Shown here piece after piece: positions 15,312-21,475 of a stretch of 21,475 nucleotides of DNA (within the stretch, counting starts at the first letter, position 1; each line of letters opens with the position of its first letter). Origin of the DNA: an uncultured Desulfovibrio sp. (lineage in GTDB: Bacteria; Desulfobacterota; Desulfovibrionia; Desulfovibrionales; Desulfovibrionaceae); the NCBI RefSeq assembly GCF_910584445.1, contig NZ_CAJUBO010000029.1:1-21475 (forward strand), written 5' to 3'. The notes beneath the pieces are model-generated. The model was not told the DNA's origin. It searched no databases and saw only the letters and a program-made list of their open reading frames with translations. The position numbers and the translations under genes were made by a program.

Positions 15312-15716
15312 CGCTTCCAGATAGGTGGCGCTCTGGCTGTTGCGTTCGCTCACGCTCACGCTCACAAGGCGCACGTTCCCGGCCTGGGGATCGGCGCTGG
15401 CGGCCAGGCGCGCCGCCACATCCCGGAAGATATGGCGCGCGAGGTTCTCCGATGAGGGATTGCGGACGTCAAAGGGCGGCGTCTCGTTGAGCATGCGATG
15501 GTCCAGCCCGACCAGGGACGCGCGGAGCGCCCCCTTGAGCGTGGCGAAATCCAGCAGCAGTTCCGTGTCGGGAGCAAGCGTGTTCCCCTCCACGCACAGC
15601 TCCACCGCGAAATTATGGCCGTGGGGATTTTCGCATTTGCCGCGATAGTGCCGCAACGCGTGCGCGGCGGCAAATTCGTCGCGCACCGTGAGCCGCCAGA
15701 GACCGGCGCCGCTCAT
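15309..15716 (-). CDS. queD: 6-carboxy-5,6,7,8-tetrahydropterin synthase (QueD)
   Basis: A 135-residue member of the PTPS family. It converts dihydroneopterin triphosphate to 6-carboxytetrahydropterin, the second step toward preQ0 and queuosine. Zinc ligands are H19 (in AAAHAL), H32 and H34 (in PHGHNF); C28 is the catalytic cysteine (GKCENPHGH). DF at 56-57, LDHRMLN at 71-77 and SENLARHIF from 89 are family features, with E124 in the late glutamate motif. The ATG at 15716 overlaps the stop of the 61-aa membrane protein as ATGA, so the two are translationally coupled. An upstream in-frame extension to 15794 is only the other gene read in another frame. No queC, queE or queF is in the window. 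Confidence 0.93.
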   Translation of the reverse strand: MSGAGLWRLTVRDEFAAAHALRHYRGKCENPHGHNFAVELCVEGNTLAPDTELLLDFATLKGALRASLVGLDHRMLNETPPFDVRNPSSENLARHIFRDVAARLAASADPQAGNVRLVSVSVSERNSQSATYLEA

Positions 15717-15898
15717 GCCACGATCCACCACATGATGAAGGCCGAGAGAACGGTCACGATGATGGCCGTGACGATGCGCGTATTCTGGTTCCATTCGAAG
15801 GGCGAATGCTGCGGTTCAAGCTCCAGTGTGCCCTCGGCCTCGTTTTCCTGAGACGTTGTGGGCACGAAGAAGTGTTCGAGCCAGCTGAGAAAGGACAT
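15713..15898 (-). CDS. 61-residue single-pass membrane protein
   Basis: A short gene with a strong ribosome site (AAGGAGAG, about 5 bases before the ATG at 15898). Residues 1-38 are polar and acidic (SQENEAEGTLELEPQHSPF); residues 41-60 form one membrane helix (RIVTAIIVTVLSAFIMWW). The layout suggests a tail-anchored or N-in/C-out protein. I do not recognise the family. The last base of its stop overlaps the queD start (ATGA), which ties its expression to queD. A role in queuosine synthesis is not implied by anything in the sequence. Confidence 0.75.
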   Translation of the reverse strand: MSFLSWLEHFFVPTTSQENEAEGTLELEPQHSPFEWNQNTRIVTAIIVTVLSAFIMWWIVA

Positions 15899-15947
15899 GC
15901 TCTCTCCTTGCAGGTCTGGAGGTCAGCGGGGCGGCCTCCTGTTCCGC

Positions 15948-15985
15948 GGCCCGGCGGCGCGTCCCTGAAAGGCGCGCCGCCGGCC
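15948..15985. other. Long GC-rich hairpin after adhE
   Basis: GGCGGCGCG (15953-15961) pairs perfectly with CGCGCCGCC (15973-15981) around an 11-base loop, and flanking GGCC on both sides extends the stem. It sits between the adhE stop (16018) and the 61-aa protein start (15898). No T-run follows on the minus strand, so it may stabilise the adhE message 3' end or terminate weakly. Confidence 0.45.
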
Positions 15986-16017
15986 ACGCGCGTTGCGGCC
16001 ATTCCCCGCGAAGCGCG

Positions 16018-18690
16018 TTATTTCCTTCCGGCCATGGCCTTGAGCGGTTCGCCGTAATATGCCTTGCGGTAGAGTTCCCGAAGCTCGGAAATGAGCGGAT
16101 AGCGCGGGTTCGACACCGTGCACTGGTCGTCGAACGCCTGTTCGGACATTTCCTCCAGCCTGCTCAGGAAGTCGGACTCGGCGATGCCCGCGTCGCGCAG
16201 GGACGCCGGGATGTTGAGGTCGCGCTTGAGCGCCTCGATGGCCCGCACCAGGCGCGCGGTCTTTTCCGCCCGGGCGTCGGGACCGTCGCCCTCCACGTCA
16301 TCGGCCAGATGGAGCATGTCCGCGATGCGGGCATAGCGCCCCTTGACCCAGGGGTACTTGTACTGCGGCAGCATCCCCTGCTTGGTGGGCGTATCCGTGG
16401 CATTGTATTCGATGACATAGGACAGCATGATGGCATTTGCCAGCCCGTGGGGAAGATGGAAGTACGAGCCGAGAGTGTGCGCCAGCGAATGGCAGACGCC
16501 CAGAAAGGCGTTGGCAAAGGCCATGCCCGCCATGGTGGCCGCATAGTGGATCTTTTCGCGCGGCACCAGGCGGTCCTCGCCGCCCGCATAGGAACGGCGC
16601 AGGTACTTGAAGACCAGGCGCACGGCCTCCATGGCCTGGCCGTCGGCGAAATTGGTAGCCAGGGTGGAGGTATAGGCCTCGATGGCGTGGGTCAGCACAT
16701 CCAGCCCGGCGTTGGCGATGAGCGAGGGCGGCAGGTCCATGACGAATTCCGGGTCCACGATAGCCATGTCCGGGGTCAGGGCGTAGTCGGCCACCGGATA
16801 CTTGACGCCGGTCCTGTTGTCCGTGATGACCGCGAAGGGCGTCACCTCCGAGCCGGTGCCCGAAGTGGTGGGGATAGCCACCATGAGCGCCTTCTTGCCC
16901 AGCTCGGGGAAGGAGACCACCCGCTTTCTGATGTCCATGAAGCGCAGGGCGATATCCTCGAAGCGGATGTCCGGCTTCTCGTAGAGCAGCCAGATGATCT
17001 TGGCCGCGTCCATGGGCGAGCCGCCGCCAAGCGCGATGAAGAGGTCCGGCTGGAAGGCGTTGACCATGTCCAGGGCCTTGCGCGCGGTGTCGATGTCCGG
17101 GTCGGGAAGGACACCGGAGAAGACGCGCACCTCCATGCCCATGCGTTCCAGCACTTCCTCCACCTTGCGGACATGGCCGAGCTTGACCATGGTCTCGTCG
17201 GTGATGACGCAGGCGCGGCGGCGGTCGGTGAATTCCTCCAGAGCGGGGCGCAACGCCCCCAGCTTGAAGTAGATCTTGGAGGGCACGCGGAACCAGAGCA
17301 TATTCTCGCGGCGCGAGGCCACGGTCTTGACATTCATGAGGTGCTTCACCCCGATGTTTTCGCTCACGGAATTGCCGCCCCAGCTGCCGCAGCCCAGCGT
17401 GAGCGAGGGCGCCACGCGGAAGTTGTAAACATCGCCGATGGCGCCCTGCGAGGCGGGCATGTTGATGAGCACGCGGCCCGTGGTCATGGTGTCTTCAAAG
17501 GCCCGGATGTGGCCGGCATTGCTCTCGCGGGTGTAAAGCACCGAGGTGTGCCCCGCGCCGCCCAGCTCCACAAGGCTCTGGGCCGTGGTCACGCACGCCG
17601 CGAAGTCCGGCGCGCGGTAGAATCCGAGCACCGGCGAGAGCTTTTCATGGGCAAAGGGATCGTCGGGCCGCACTTCGGGCCGTTCGGCCATGAGCACCTT
17701 GGTGCCGGGCGGCACCGTGATGCCCGCCATTTGGGCGATGCGCTCCGCGGACTGGCCCACGATGGCGCTGTTCAGGCCGCCGTTGACGAAGATGGTCTTC
17801 GCCAGGGCCTCGGCCTGCTGCTCGTCGGCAAACCAGGCCCCGCGCCGGAGGAACTCCTCGCGCACGGCGTCGGCCACCGGGGCTTCGGCCACCACGGTCT
17901 GCTCCGAGGCGCAGATCATGCCGTTGTCAAAGGTCTTGCTGAGCAGGATGGAATTGACCGCCATCCTGATGTCGGCCGTGGCGTCCACAACGACCGGGGT
18001 ATTGCCCGCGCCCACGCCGATGGCCGGGGTGCCGGAACTGTACGCCGCGCGCACCATGCCCGGTCCGCCCGTGGCAAGGATGAGATTGATGTGGCGGTGG
18101 CTCATGAGCGCCTGCGTGAGTTCGGGCGTGGGGTCCTCGATGCAGTCGATGATGCCTTCGGGGGCGCCGGCTTCCACGGCGGCGCGGAGAATGGTCATGG
18201 CCGCGGCGCGGGTGCTCTTTTTCGCCCTGGGGTGCGGCGAAAAGATGATGCCGTTGCGCGTCTTGAGGCAGAGCAGGGCCTTGAAGATGGCCGTGGACGT
18301 GGGGTTGGTGGTGGGCACGATGCCCGCCACCAGGCCCAGCGGGGCGGCAATCTCGCGATAGCCGGAGACCGGGTCGTCCTCGATGACGCCGCAGGTCTTG
18401 CTGTCCTTGTATTTGTTGTAGATATATTCCGAGGCGAAGTGGTTCTTGATGACCTTGTCTTCCACGATGCCCATGCCGGTCTCGGCAACGGCCATCTTGG
18501 CAAGCTCTATGCGCTTTGATGTGGCTACGGCCGCCGCGTGCTGGAAGATCTCGTCCACCCGGGCCTGGTCATACTGCGCGAAGCGGGCCTGGGCCGCGCG
18601 CACGCGTTCGACCATGGCGTCCAGTTGCGCCAGGGCCTCCGGCGCGGAGGGCGTTTTTGCCGCTGTGGTTTCCGAAGTTTTCTTGCTCAT
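16018..18690 (-). CDS. adhE: Bifunctional acetaldehyde-CoA / alcohol dehydrogenase AdhE
   Basis: An 890-residue fusion enzyme that reduces acetyl-CoA to acetaldehyde and then ethanol (or the reverse), using NADH. Residues about 15-455 are the CoA-acylating aldehyde dehydrogenase, with catalytic C260 in NGMICASEQ and GVGAGNTPVV before it. Residues 465-890 are the iron-dependent alcohol dehydrogenase: ALGGGSPMDAAK (NAD binding), PTTSGTGSE, and iron ligands D664, H668, H734 and H748. Their spacing is identical to D653/H657/H723/H737 of E. coli AdhE. Such proteins form long helical spirosomes. GAGG lies 5 bases before the ATG at 18690. The gene is preceded by the full-length structured element (18721-19040), which may control it. 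No microcompartment genes are adjacent. Confidence 0.97.
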   Translation of the reverse strand: MSKKTSETTAAKTPSAPEALAQLDAMVERVRAAQARFAQYDQARVDEIFQHAAAVATSKRIELAKMAVAETGMGIVEDKVIKNHFASEYIYNKYKDSKTCGVIEDDPVSGYREIAAPLGLVAGIVPTTNPTSTAIFKALLCLKTRNGIIFSPHPRAKKSTRAAAMTILRAAVEAGAPEGIIDCIEDPTPELTQALMSHRHINLILATGGPGMVRAAYSSGTPAIGVGAGNTPVVVDATADIRMAVNSILLSKTFDNGMICASEQTVVAEAPVADAVREEFLRRGAWFADEQQAEALAKTIFVNGGLNSAIVGQSAERIAQMAGITVPPGTKVLMAERPEVRPDDPFAHEKLSPVLGFYRAPDFAACVTTAQSLVELGGAGHTSVLYTRESNAGHIRAFEDTMTTGRVLINMPASQGAIGDVYNFRVAPSLTLGCGSWGGNSVSENIGVKHLMNVKTVASRRENMLWFRVPSKIYFKLGALRPALEEFTDRRRACVITDETMVKLGHVRKVEEVLERMGMEVRVFSGVLPDPDIDTARKALDMVNAFQPDLFIALGGGSPMDAAKIIWLLYEKPDIRFEDIALRFMDIRKRVVSFPELGKKALMVAIPTTSGTGSEVTPFAVITDNRTGVKYPVADYALTPDMAIVDPEFVMDLPPSLIANAGLDVLTHAIEAYTSTLATNFADGQAMEAVRLVFKYLRRSYAGGEDRLVPREKIHYAATMAGMAFANAFLGVCHSLAHTLGSYFHLPHGLANAIMLSYVIEYNATDTPTKQGMLPQYKYPWVKGRYARIADMLHLADDVEGDGPDARAEKTARLVRAIEALKRDLNIPASLRDAGIAESDFLSRLEEMSEQAFDDQCTVSNPRYPLISELRELYRKAYYGEPLKAMAGRK

Positions 18691-18795
18691 GGTTTCCTCG
18701 TTGCGGTGTGAGACGGGAGGCTAGGGTCAGACCTTATTGTTAAGGCGCTGCCGGTTTGGGATGTGGCGGGTTGTGTACTGCCGCAATTATCCGTC

Positions 18796-18818
18796 AAAAA
18801 CAGCCTTTTTTGCGCTGT
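18796..18818 (-). terminator. Short terminator-like stem in the element core, upstream of adhE
   Basis: On the minus strand ACAGC (18818-18814) pairs with GCTGT (18804-18800) across a 9-base loop, and TTTT follows (18799-18796). The same stem plus T-run is present in copy B2 (13419-13415 with 13406-13402) and, with a G-T pair, in B1. The 5' arm overlaps the 3' arm of the large nested hairpin, so the two folds cannot coexist. Confidence 0.45.
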
Positions 18819-18901
18819 CGGCGTCACTGGGCGATTTTTGTCGGTCATGTACCTGAGTACACTCCCTCCAAAAATCACCCATTTCCTTGCCAGCGCAAAA
18901 A
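18807..18901. other. Three-tier nested palindrome inside element copy D
   Basis: Outer arms TTTTTGCGCTG (18807-18817) and CAGCGCAAAAA (18891-18901) pair 11 of 11. Middle arms GGGCGATTTTTG (18829-18840) and CAAAAATCACCC (18869-18880) pair 11 of 12. Inner arms TGTAC (18848-18852) and GTACA (18857-18861) pair 5 of 5 around loop CTGA. Pairing at three separate levels in register is unlikely by chance and points to a folded RNA or cruciform DNA. Confidence 0.75.
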
Positions 18902-19037
18902 GTTCTTATTTTTTAGGATACTTGCGGCGACAGCCCCCGCCCTTCGCTCCGCTCCGGGCGGCGAGCGGAAAAACCTCCCATTTTCACCGGCAAATAAAAA
19001 ATCATAGCGTACTTTGTCTTTGTAATGTGGTCTGAGG

Positions 19038-20264
19038 CTAGGCAAGCCGGCGCAGGCGCGCGATGGCTTCCTCGGTGTCGGCCGGGGAGCCGAAGGCCGT
19101 CAGGCGCACATAGCCCTCGCCGCTGGCGCCGAAACCCACGCCCGGCGTGCAGACCAGGGCCGCCTCGTTGAGCAGGCGCTCGAAAAAGCCCCAGGAGTCC
19201 ATGCCCCTGGGCACGCCCACCCAGATATAGGGCGCGTTCACCCCGCCGAAGACCGGCAGCCCCATGCCGGAGACCGCCTCGCGCAGCAGGGAGGCGTTGC
19301 GCTGGTAGCCGCGGATGACGTCCATCACCTCGCGGCGGCCGGCCTCGCTGTACACGGCGGCGGCGGCGCGCTGCACGATGTAGGGGCAGCCGTTGTACTT
19401 GGTGCACTGGCGCCGGTTCCAGAAGCCGTTGAGCGCCACGCGCCCTCCCCTGCCGTCATCCACCATGAGACTTTCGGGCACCACCGTATAGGCGCAGCGC
19501 AGGCCCGTGAACCCGGCGGTCTTGGAGAAGCTGCGGAACTCCACCGCCACCTCGCGCGCGCCTTCCAGCTCGTAGATGCTGTGCGGCACGTCCGCATCCT
19601 GAATATAGGCCTCATAGGCTGAATCATAAAGGATGACGCAGCCCTCGCGGCGCGCGTAGTCCACCCAGCCCTGGAGCTGCGCCCGCGTGAGCACGGTGCC
19701 CGTGGGATTGTTGGGATAGCAGAGATAGATCAGGTCCGGCCGCGTGGCGGGAAAGGCGGGGACGAAATCGTTTTCGCGGGTGCAGGGGAGATAGACGATG
19801 CGGCTCCAGTGGCCGTCGGTCCAGTCGCCCGCGCGGCCCGCCATGACGTTGGAATCCACATAGACCGGATAGACCGGGTCCGTCACGGCCACCACGCTGT
19901 CGCGCGAGAACAGTTCCTGAAAGTTGCCCACATCGGACTTGGCGCCGTCGCTGACGAAGATCTCGTCGGGCCGGATGTCCACGCCGCGGGCCTTGTAGTC
20001 GTATTCCATGATGAGGTCGCGCAGGAAGGCATAGCCCTGTTCCGGGCCATAGCCGTGGAAATGCGCGGCATCGCCCATTTCGTCCACCGCCGCGTGCAGG
20101 GCGCTGATCACCGCCGGAACGAGCGGCCGGGTCACGTCGCCGATGCCAAGGCTGATGACGCGGGCATCGGGGTGGCTGTCCTTGAAGTTCGCCACCTTGC
20201 GCGCGATGTCGGCAAAAAGATAATTGCGCTGGAGCTTGAGAAAACTGGGATCGACCCTGGTCAT
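19038..20264 (-). CDS. dapL: LL-diaminopimelate aminotransferase
   Basis: A 408-residue class I/II aminotransferase that turns tetrahydrodipicolinate directly into LL-diaminopimelate with glutamate as amino donor, bypassing the succinylase and acetylase branches. The PLP lysine is K248 in RSFSKTAGFTG; N187 (CYPNNPTGT) and D214 (ILYDSAYEAY) are cofactor contacts. SLGIGDVTRPL at 38-48 and the FHGYGPEQGY substrate segment near 69-78 are typical of DapL. The ATG at 20264 is chosen because MTRVDPSFLKLQRNYLF matches the usual N-terminus; a TTG at 20315 would add 17 unlikely residues. It follows dapF by 59 bases. Together they supply meso-DAP for the cell wall and lysine. Confidence 0.96.
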   Translation of the reverse strand: MTRVDPSFLKLQRNYLFADIARKVANFKDSHPDARVISLGIGDVTRPLVPAVISALHAAVDEMGDAAHFHGYGPEQGYAFLRDLIMEYDYKARGVDIRPDEIFVSDGAKSDVGNFQELFSRDSVVAVTDPVYPVYVDSNVMAGRAGDWTDGHWSRIVYLPCTRENDFVPAFPATRPDLIYLCYPNNPTGTVLTRAQLQGWVDYARREGCVILYDSAYEAYIQDADVPHSIYELEGAREVAVEFRSFSKTAGFTGLRCAYTVVPESLMVDDGRGGRVALNGFWNRRQCTKYNGCPYIVQRAAAAVYSEAGRREVMDVIRGYQRNASLLREAVSGMGLPVFGGVNAPYIWVGVPRGMDSWGFFERLLNEAALVCTPGVGFGASGEGYVRLTAFGSPADTEEAIARLRRLA

Positions 20265-20302
20265 GAAAGCCTCGCTTGCCGCGGCGTCGCGCCGCGTTCG
20301 GG

Positions 20303-20326
20303 AACTGTTGTTCAAACTGTTGTTCA
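20303..20326. repeat. 12-bp perfect tandem duplication at the dapF stop codon
   Basis: AACTGTTGTTCA occurs twice back to back (20303-20314 and 20315-20326). Read in the gene direction, each copy starts with TGA, so dapF has two in-frame stop codons 12 bases apart and the duplication begins exactly at the first. Confidence 0.9.
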
Positions 20327-21193
20327 GAGGTAATACACGCCGTCAAAGACCGTGACCGCCGCTCCTGACATATAGACATGGCCGCTGGCTTCGTCCCAGT
20401 CCACATGAAGGACGCCCCCCTTCAGCTCCACGTCCACGGAACGGCCGGTATAGCCGTTGAGGGCGCAGGCCACGGCCGCCGCGCAGGCGCCCGTGCCGCA
20501 GGCGAGCGTCTCGCCGGCGCCGCGCTCCCAGACGCGCATGCGGATGCTCGTGGAGGAGAGCACTTCCACAAATTCGGTATTGGTGCGGCGCGGGAACAGG
20601 GGATGATGCTCGAAGAGCGGCCCCAGGGCGGGCAGGTCCAGCTCGTCGATGCCCTGCATGAACACCACGGCGTGCGGATTGCCCATGGAGACCGCCGTGA
20701 CCGCATAGGTGCGGCCATCCACCTGGATGGGGTGGGCGATGCAGCGGCGATCTTCCTCGTCCACGCTGAGCACGGGCGCAAGCTCCACCGGGATGCGGCT
20801 CGGCACCAGGATGGGTTCGCCCATGTCCACCGTGGCGCCGCAGACGGTGCCCGCCTCGAACTTCAGGCGGATGATCTTGATGCCCGCGGCTGTTTCCAGG
20901 CGGATGACGTCCTTTTTCACCAGACCGCGGTCATAGGCATACTTGCCCACGCAGCGCGTGGCATTGCCGCACATTTCGGCCTCGGTGCCGTCGGCATTGA
21001 ACATGCGCATCCTGAGATCGGCCACCCCCGAGGGCAGGATGAGCACCAGACCGTCCGAACCCACGCCGAAATGCCGGTCGCTCATGCGCGTGGCAAGCTC
21101 ACCGGGATTGTTGATCTCTTCTTCAAAACCATTGATGTAGACATAGTCGTTGCCGATGCCCTGCATCTTGGTGAAGCGCAATTCACGGGCCAT
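20324..21193 (-). CDS. dapF: Diaminopimelate epimerase
   Basis: A 289-residue PLP-independent epimerase that converts LL- to meso-diaminopimelate. The two catalytic cysteines are C75 (in EMCGNATRCVGKY) and C232 (in ETLACGTGACAAAVA), each in its conserved setting. GIGNDYVYI near residue 13 and MGNPHAVVF at 170-178 are further signatures. The ATG at 21193 is fixed by AAGGAGG 5 bases upstream; an open frame to 21379 precedes it but has no family similarity. It is the first gene of a dapF-dapL operon covering the last two steps to meso-DAP. No convincing promoter was found in the 280 bases upstream on this strand. Confidence 0.97.
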   Translation of the reverse strand: MARELRFTKMQGIGNDYVYINGFEEEINNPGELATRMSDRHFGVGSDGLVLILPSGVADLRMRMFNADGTEAEMCGNATRCVGKYAYDRGLVKKDVIRLETAAGIKIIRLKFEAGTVCGATVDMGEPILVPSRIPVELAPVLSVDEEDRRCIAHPIQVDGRTYAVTAVSMGNPHAVVFMQGIDELDLPALGPLFEHHPLFPRRTNTEFVEVLSSTSIRMRVWERGAGETLACGTGACAAAVACALNGYTGRSVDVELKGGVLHVDWDEASGHVYMSGAAVTVFDGVYYL

Positions 21194-21335
21194 GCCGCCT
21201 CCTTGATCCGCCGCGTTTCGGACGCCGGCGGAAAGAAAAACGCTAGCCGGAAGCGGCGAAAAAGTAAAGGAGCGGGAGGCCTGGAGTCTATGCAGCCCGC
21301 TGCCTCTTGTGTACGTACCAAGAGTGCGTATCGGC

Positions 21336-21364
21336 TTGACGTGCGTTGTGCCCTCAAGTATCTT
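21336..21364 (+). promoter_or_regulatory. Sigma-70 promoter candidate pointing toward the CT repeat
   Basis: TTGACG (21336-21341) and TATCTT (21359-21364) are exactly 17 bases apart on the plus strand. Transcription would start near 21371, 41 bases before an ATG at 21412 that has GGGA 8 bases upstream and runs straight into the CT repeat. Confidence 0.4.
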
Positions 21365-21419
21365 CGGTCTAAAAGGCAATGTACTTTGTATCCTTAATCG
21401 GGATTTGCAGCATGCCGCC

Positions 21420-21475
<56 letters not shown>

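Larger units (their letters stand above)
18721..19040 (+). repeat. Dispersed structured intergenic element, full copy D (dapL-adhE gap)
   Basis: Fills the whole gap of about 350 bases apart from 30 bases before adhE; no gene is seen in it. The left module (18721-18808) matches copies A, B1 and B2; the right module (about 18910-19037) matches copy C. Between them lies a nested palindrome (18807-18901). The ends are imperfect inverted repeats: CTAG, TCAGACC and ATT occur in the same order at both ends when read inward. The right end coincides with the dapL stop codon (19038-19040). No transposase is present, and no target-site duplication could be recognised. Confidence 0.8.

Noticed and set aside
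21194..21379. N-terminal extension of dapF
   Set aside because: AAGGAGG and the family N-terminus place the start at 21193; the upstream frame lacks similarity to DapF.
21380..21390. GTACTTTGT, as in the second module of the element
   Set aside because: An isolated 9-base match; the neighbouring conserved blocks (AGCGGAAAAA, CTTGCGGCGAC) are missing.

Overview
The window looks like a chromosomal stretch of a high-GC, motile, anaerobic delta-proteobacterium, most likely a Desulfovibrionaceae member (Desulfovibrio or a near relative). The basis is the gene mix: an adjacent dapF-dapL pair (the diaminopimelate aminotransferase route to meso-DAP), a bifunctional AdhE, fliM, a dCache-type chemoreceptor, a TSUP-family permease next to a DUF486 protein, and strong GC3 bias. 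This is an inference from gene content; no marker gene such as 16S rRNA is present.

Layout. 1-85: a truncated copy of a dispersed intergenic element. 182-2194 (+): secreted von Willebrand A protein. 2438-3007 (-): small secreted protein of unknown role. 3221-4282 (+): fliM, with a good sigma-54 type promoter and a terminator-like hairpin in its leader. 4499-6529 (+): two-part glycosyltransferase. 6606-6766: tRNA-Thr(GGT) with its own promoter and terminator. 6848-7979 (+): DUF486 membrane protein and TSUP permease, nearly abutting. From 7915 to 21193 all genes lie on the minus strand. In transcription order they are dapF, dapL, adhE, a 61-aa membrane protein, queD (ATGA overlap), a WcbI-like gene, an iron-sulfur flavodoxin-fold protein, a frameshifted chemoreceptor, uvrC and an orphan adenine/cytosine-N DNA methyltransferase.

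The most unusual signal is not a protein. A repeat with a conserved core (GCCACRATCATCCGTC followed by ARAAACAG) sits in at least four gaps: 1-85, 10883-10961, 13339-13490 and 18721-19040. It always has the same orientation relative to the following gene (VWA gene, uvrC, chemoreceptor, adhE). Read in the gene direction, the core forms a short stem plus a T-run (terminator-like). In three copies that stem overlaps or adjoins the 3' arm of a larger hairpin, so the layout resembles two competing RNA folds. A second module of the same element recurs without the core between queD and the WcbI-like gene. The fullest copy, between dapL and adhE, has imperfect inverted ends and stops exactly at the dapL stop codon.

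The window starts inside one repeat copy and ends inside a (CT)27 microsatellite, so both ends may be assembly break points. Coordinates and functions were worked out by eye; no database search was run.
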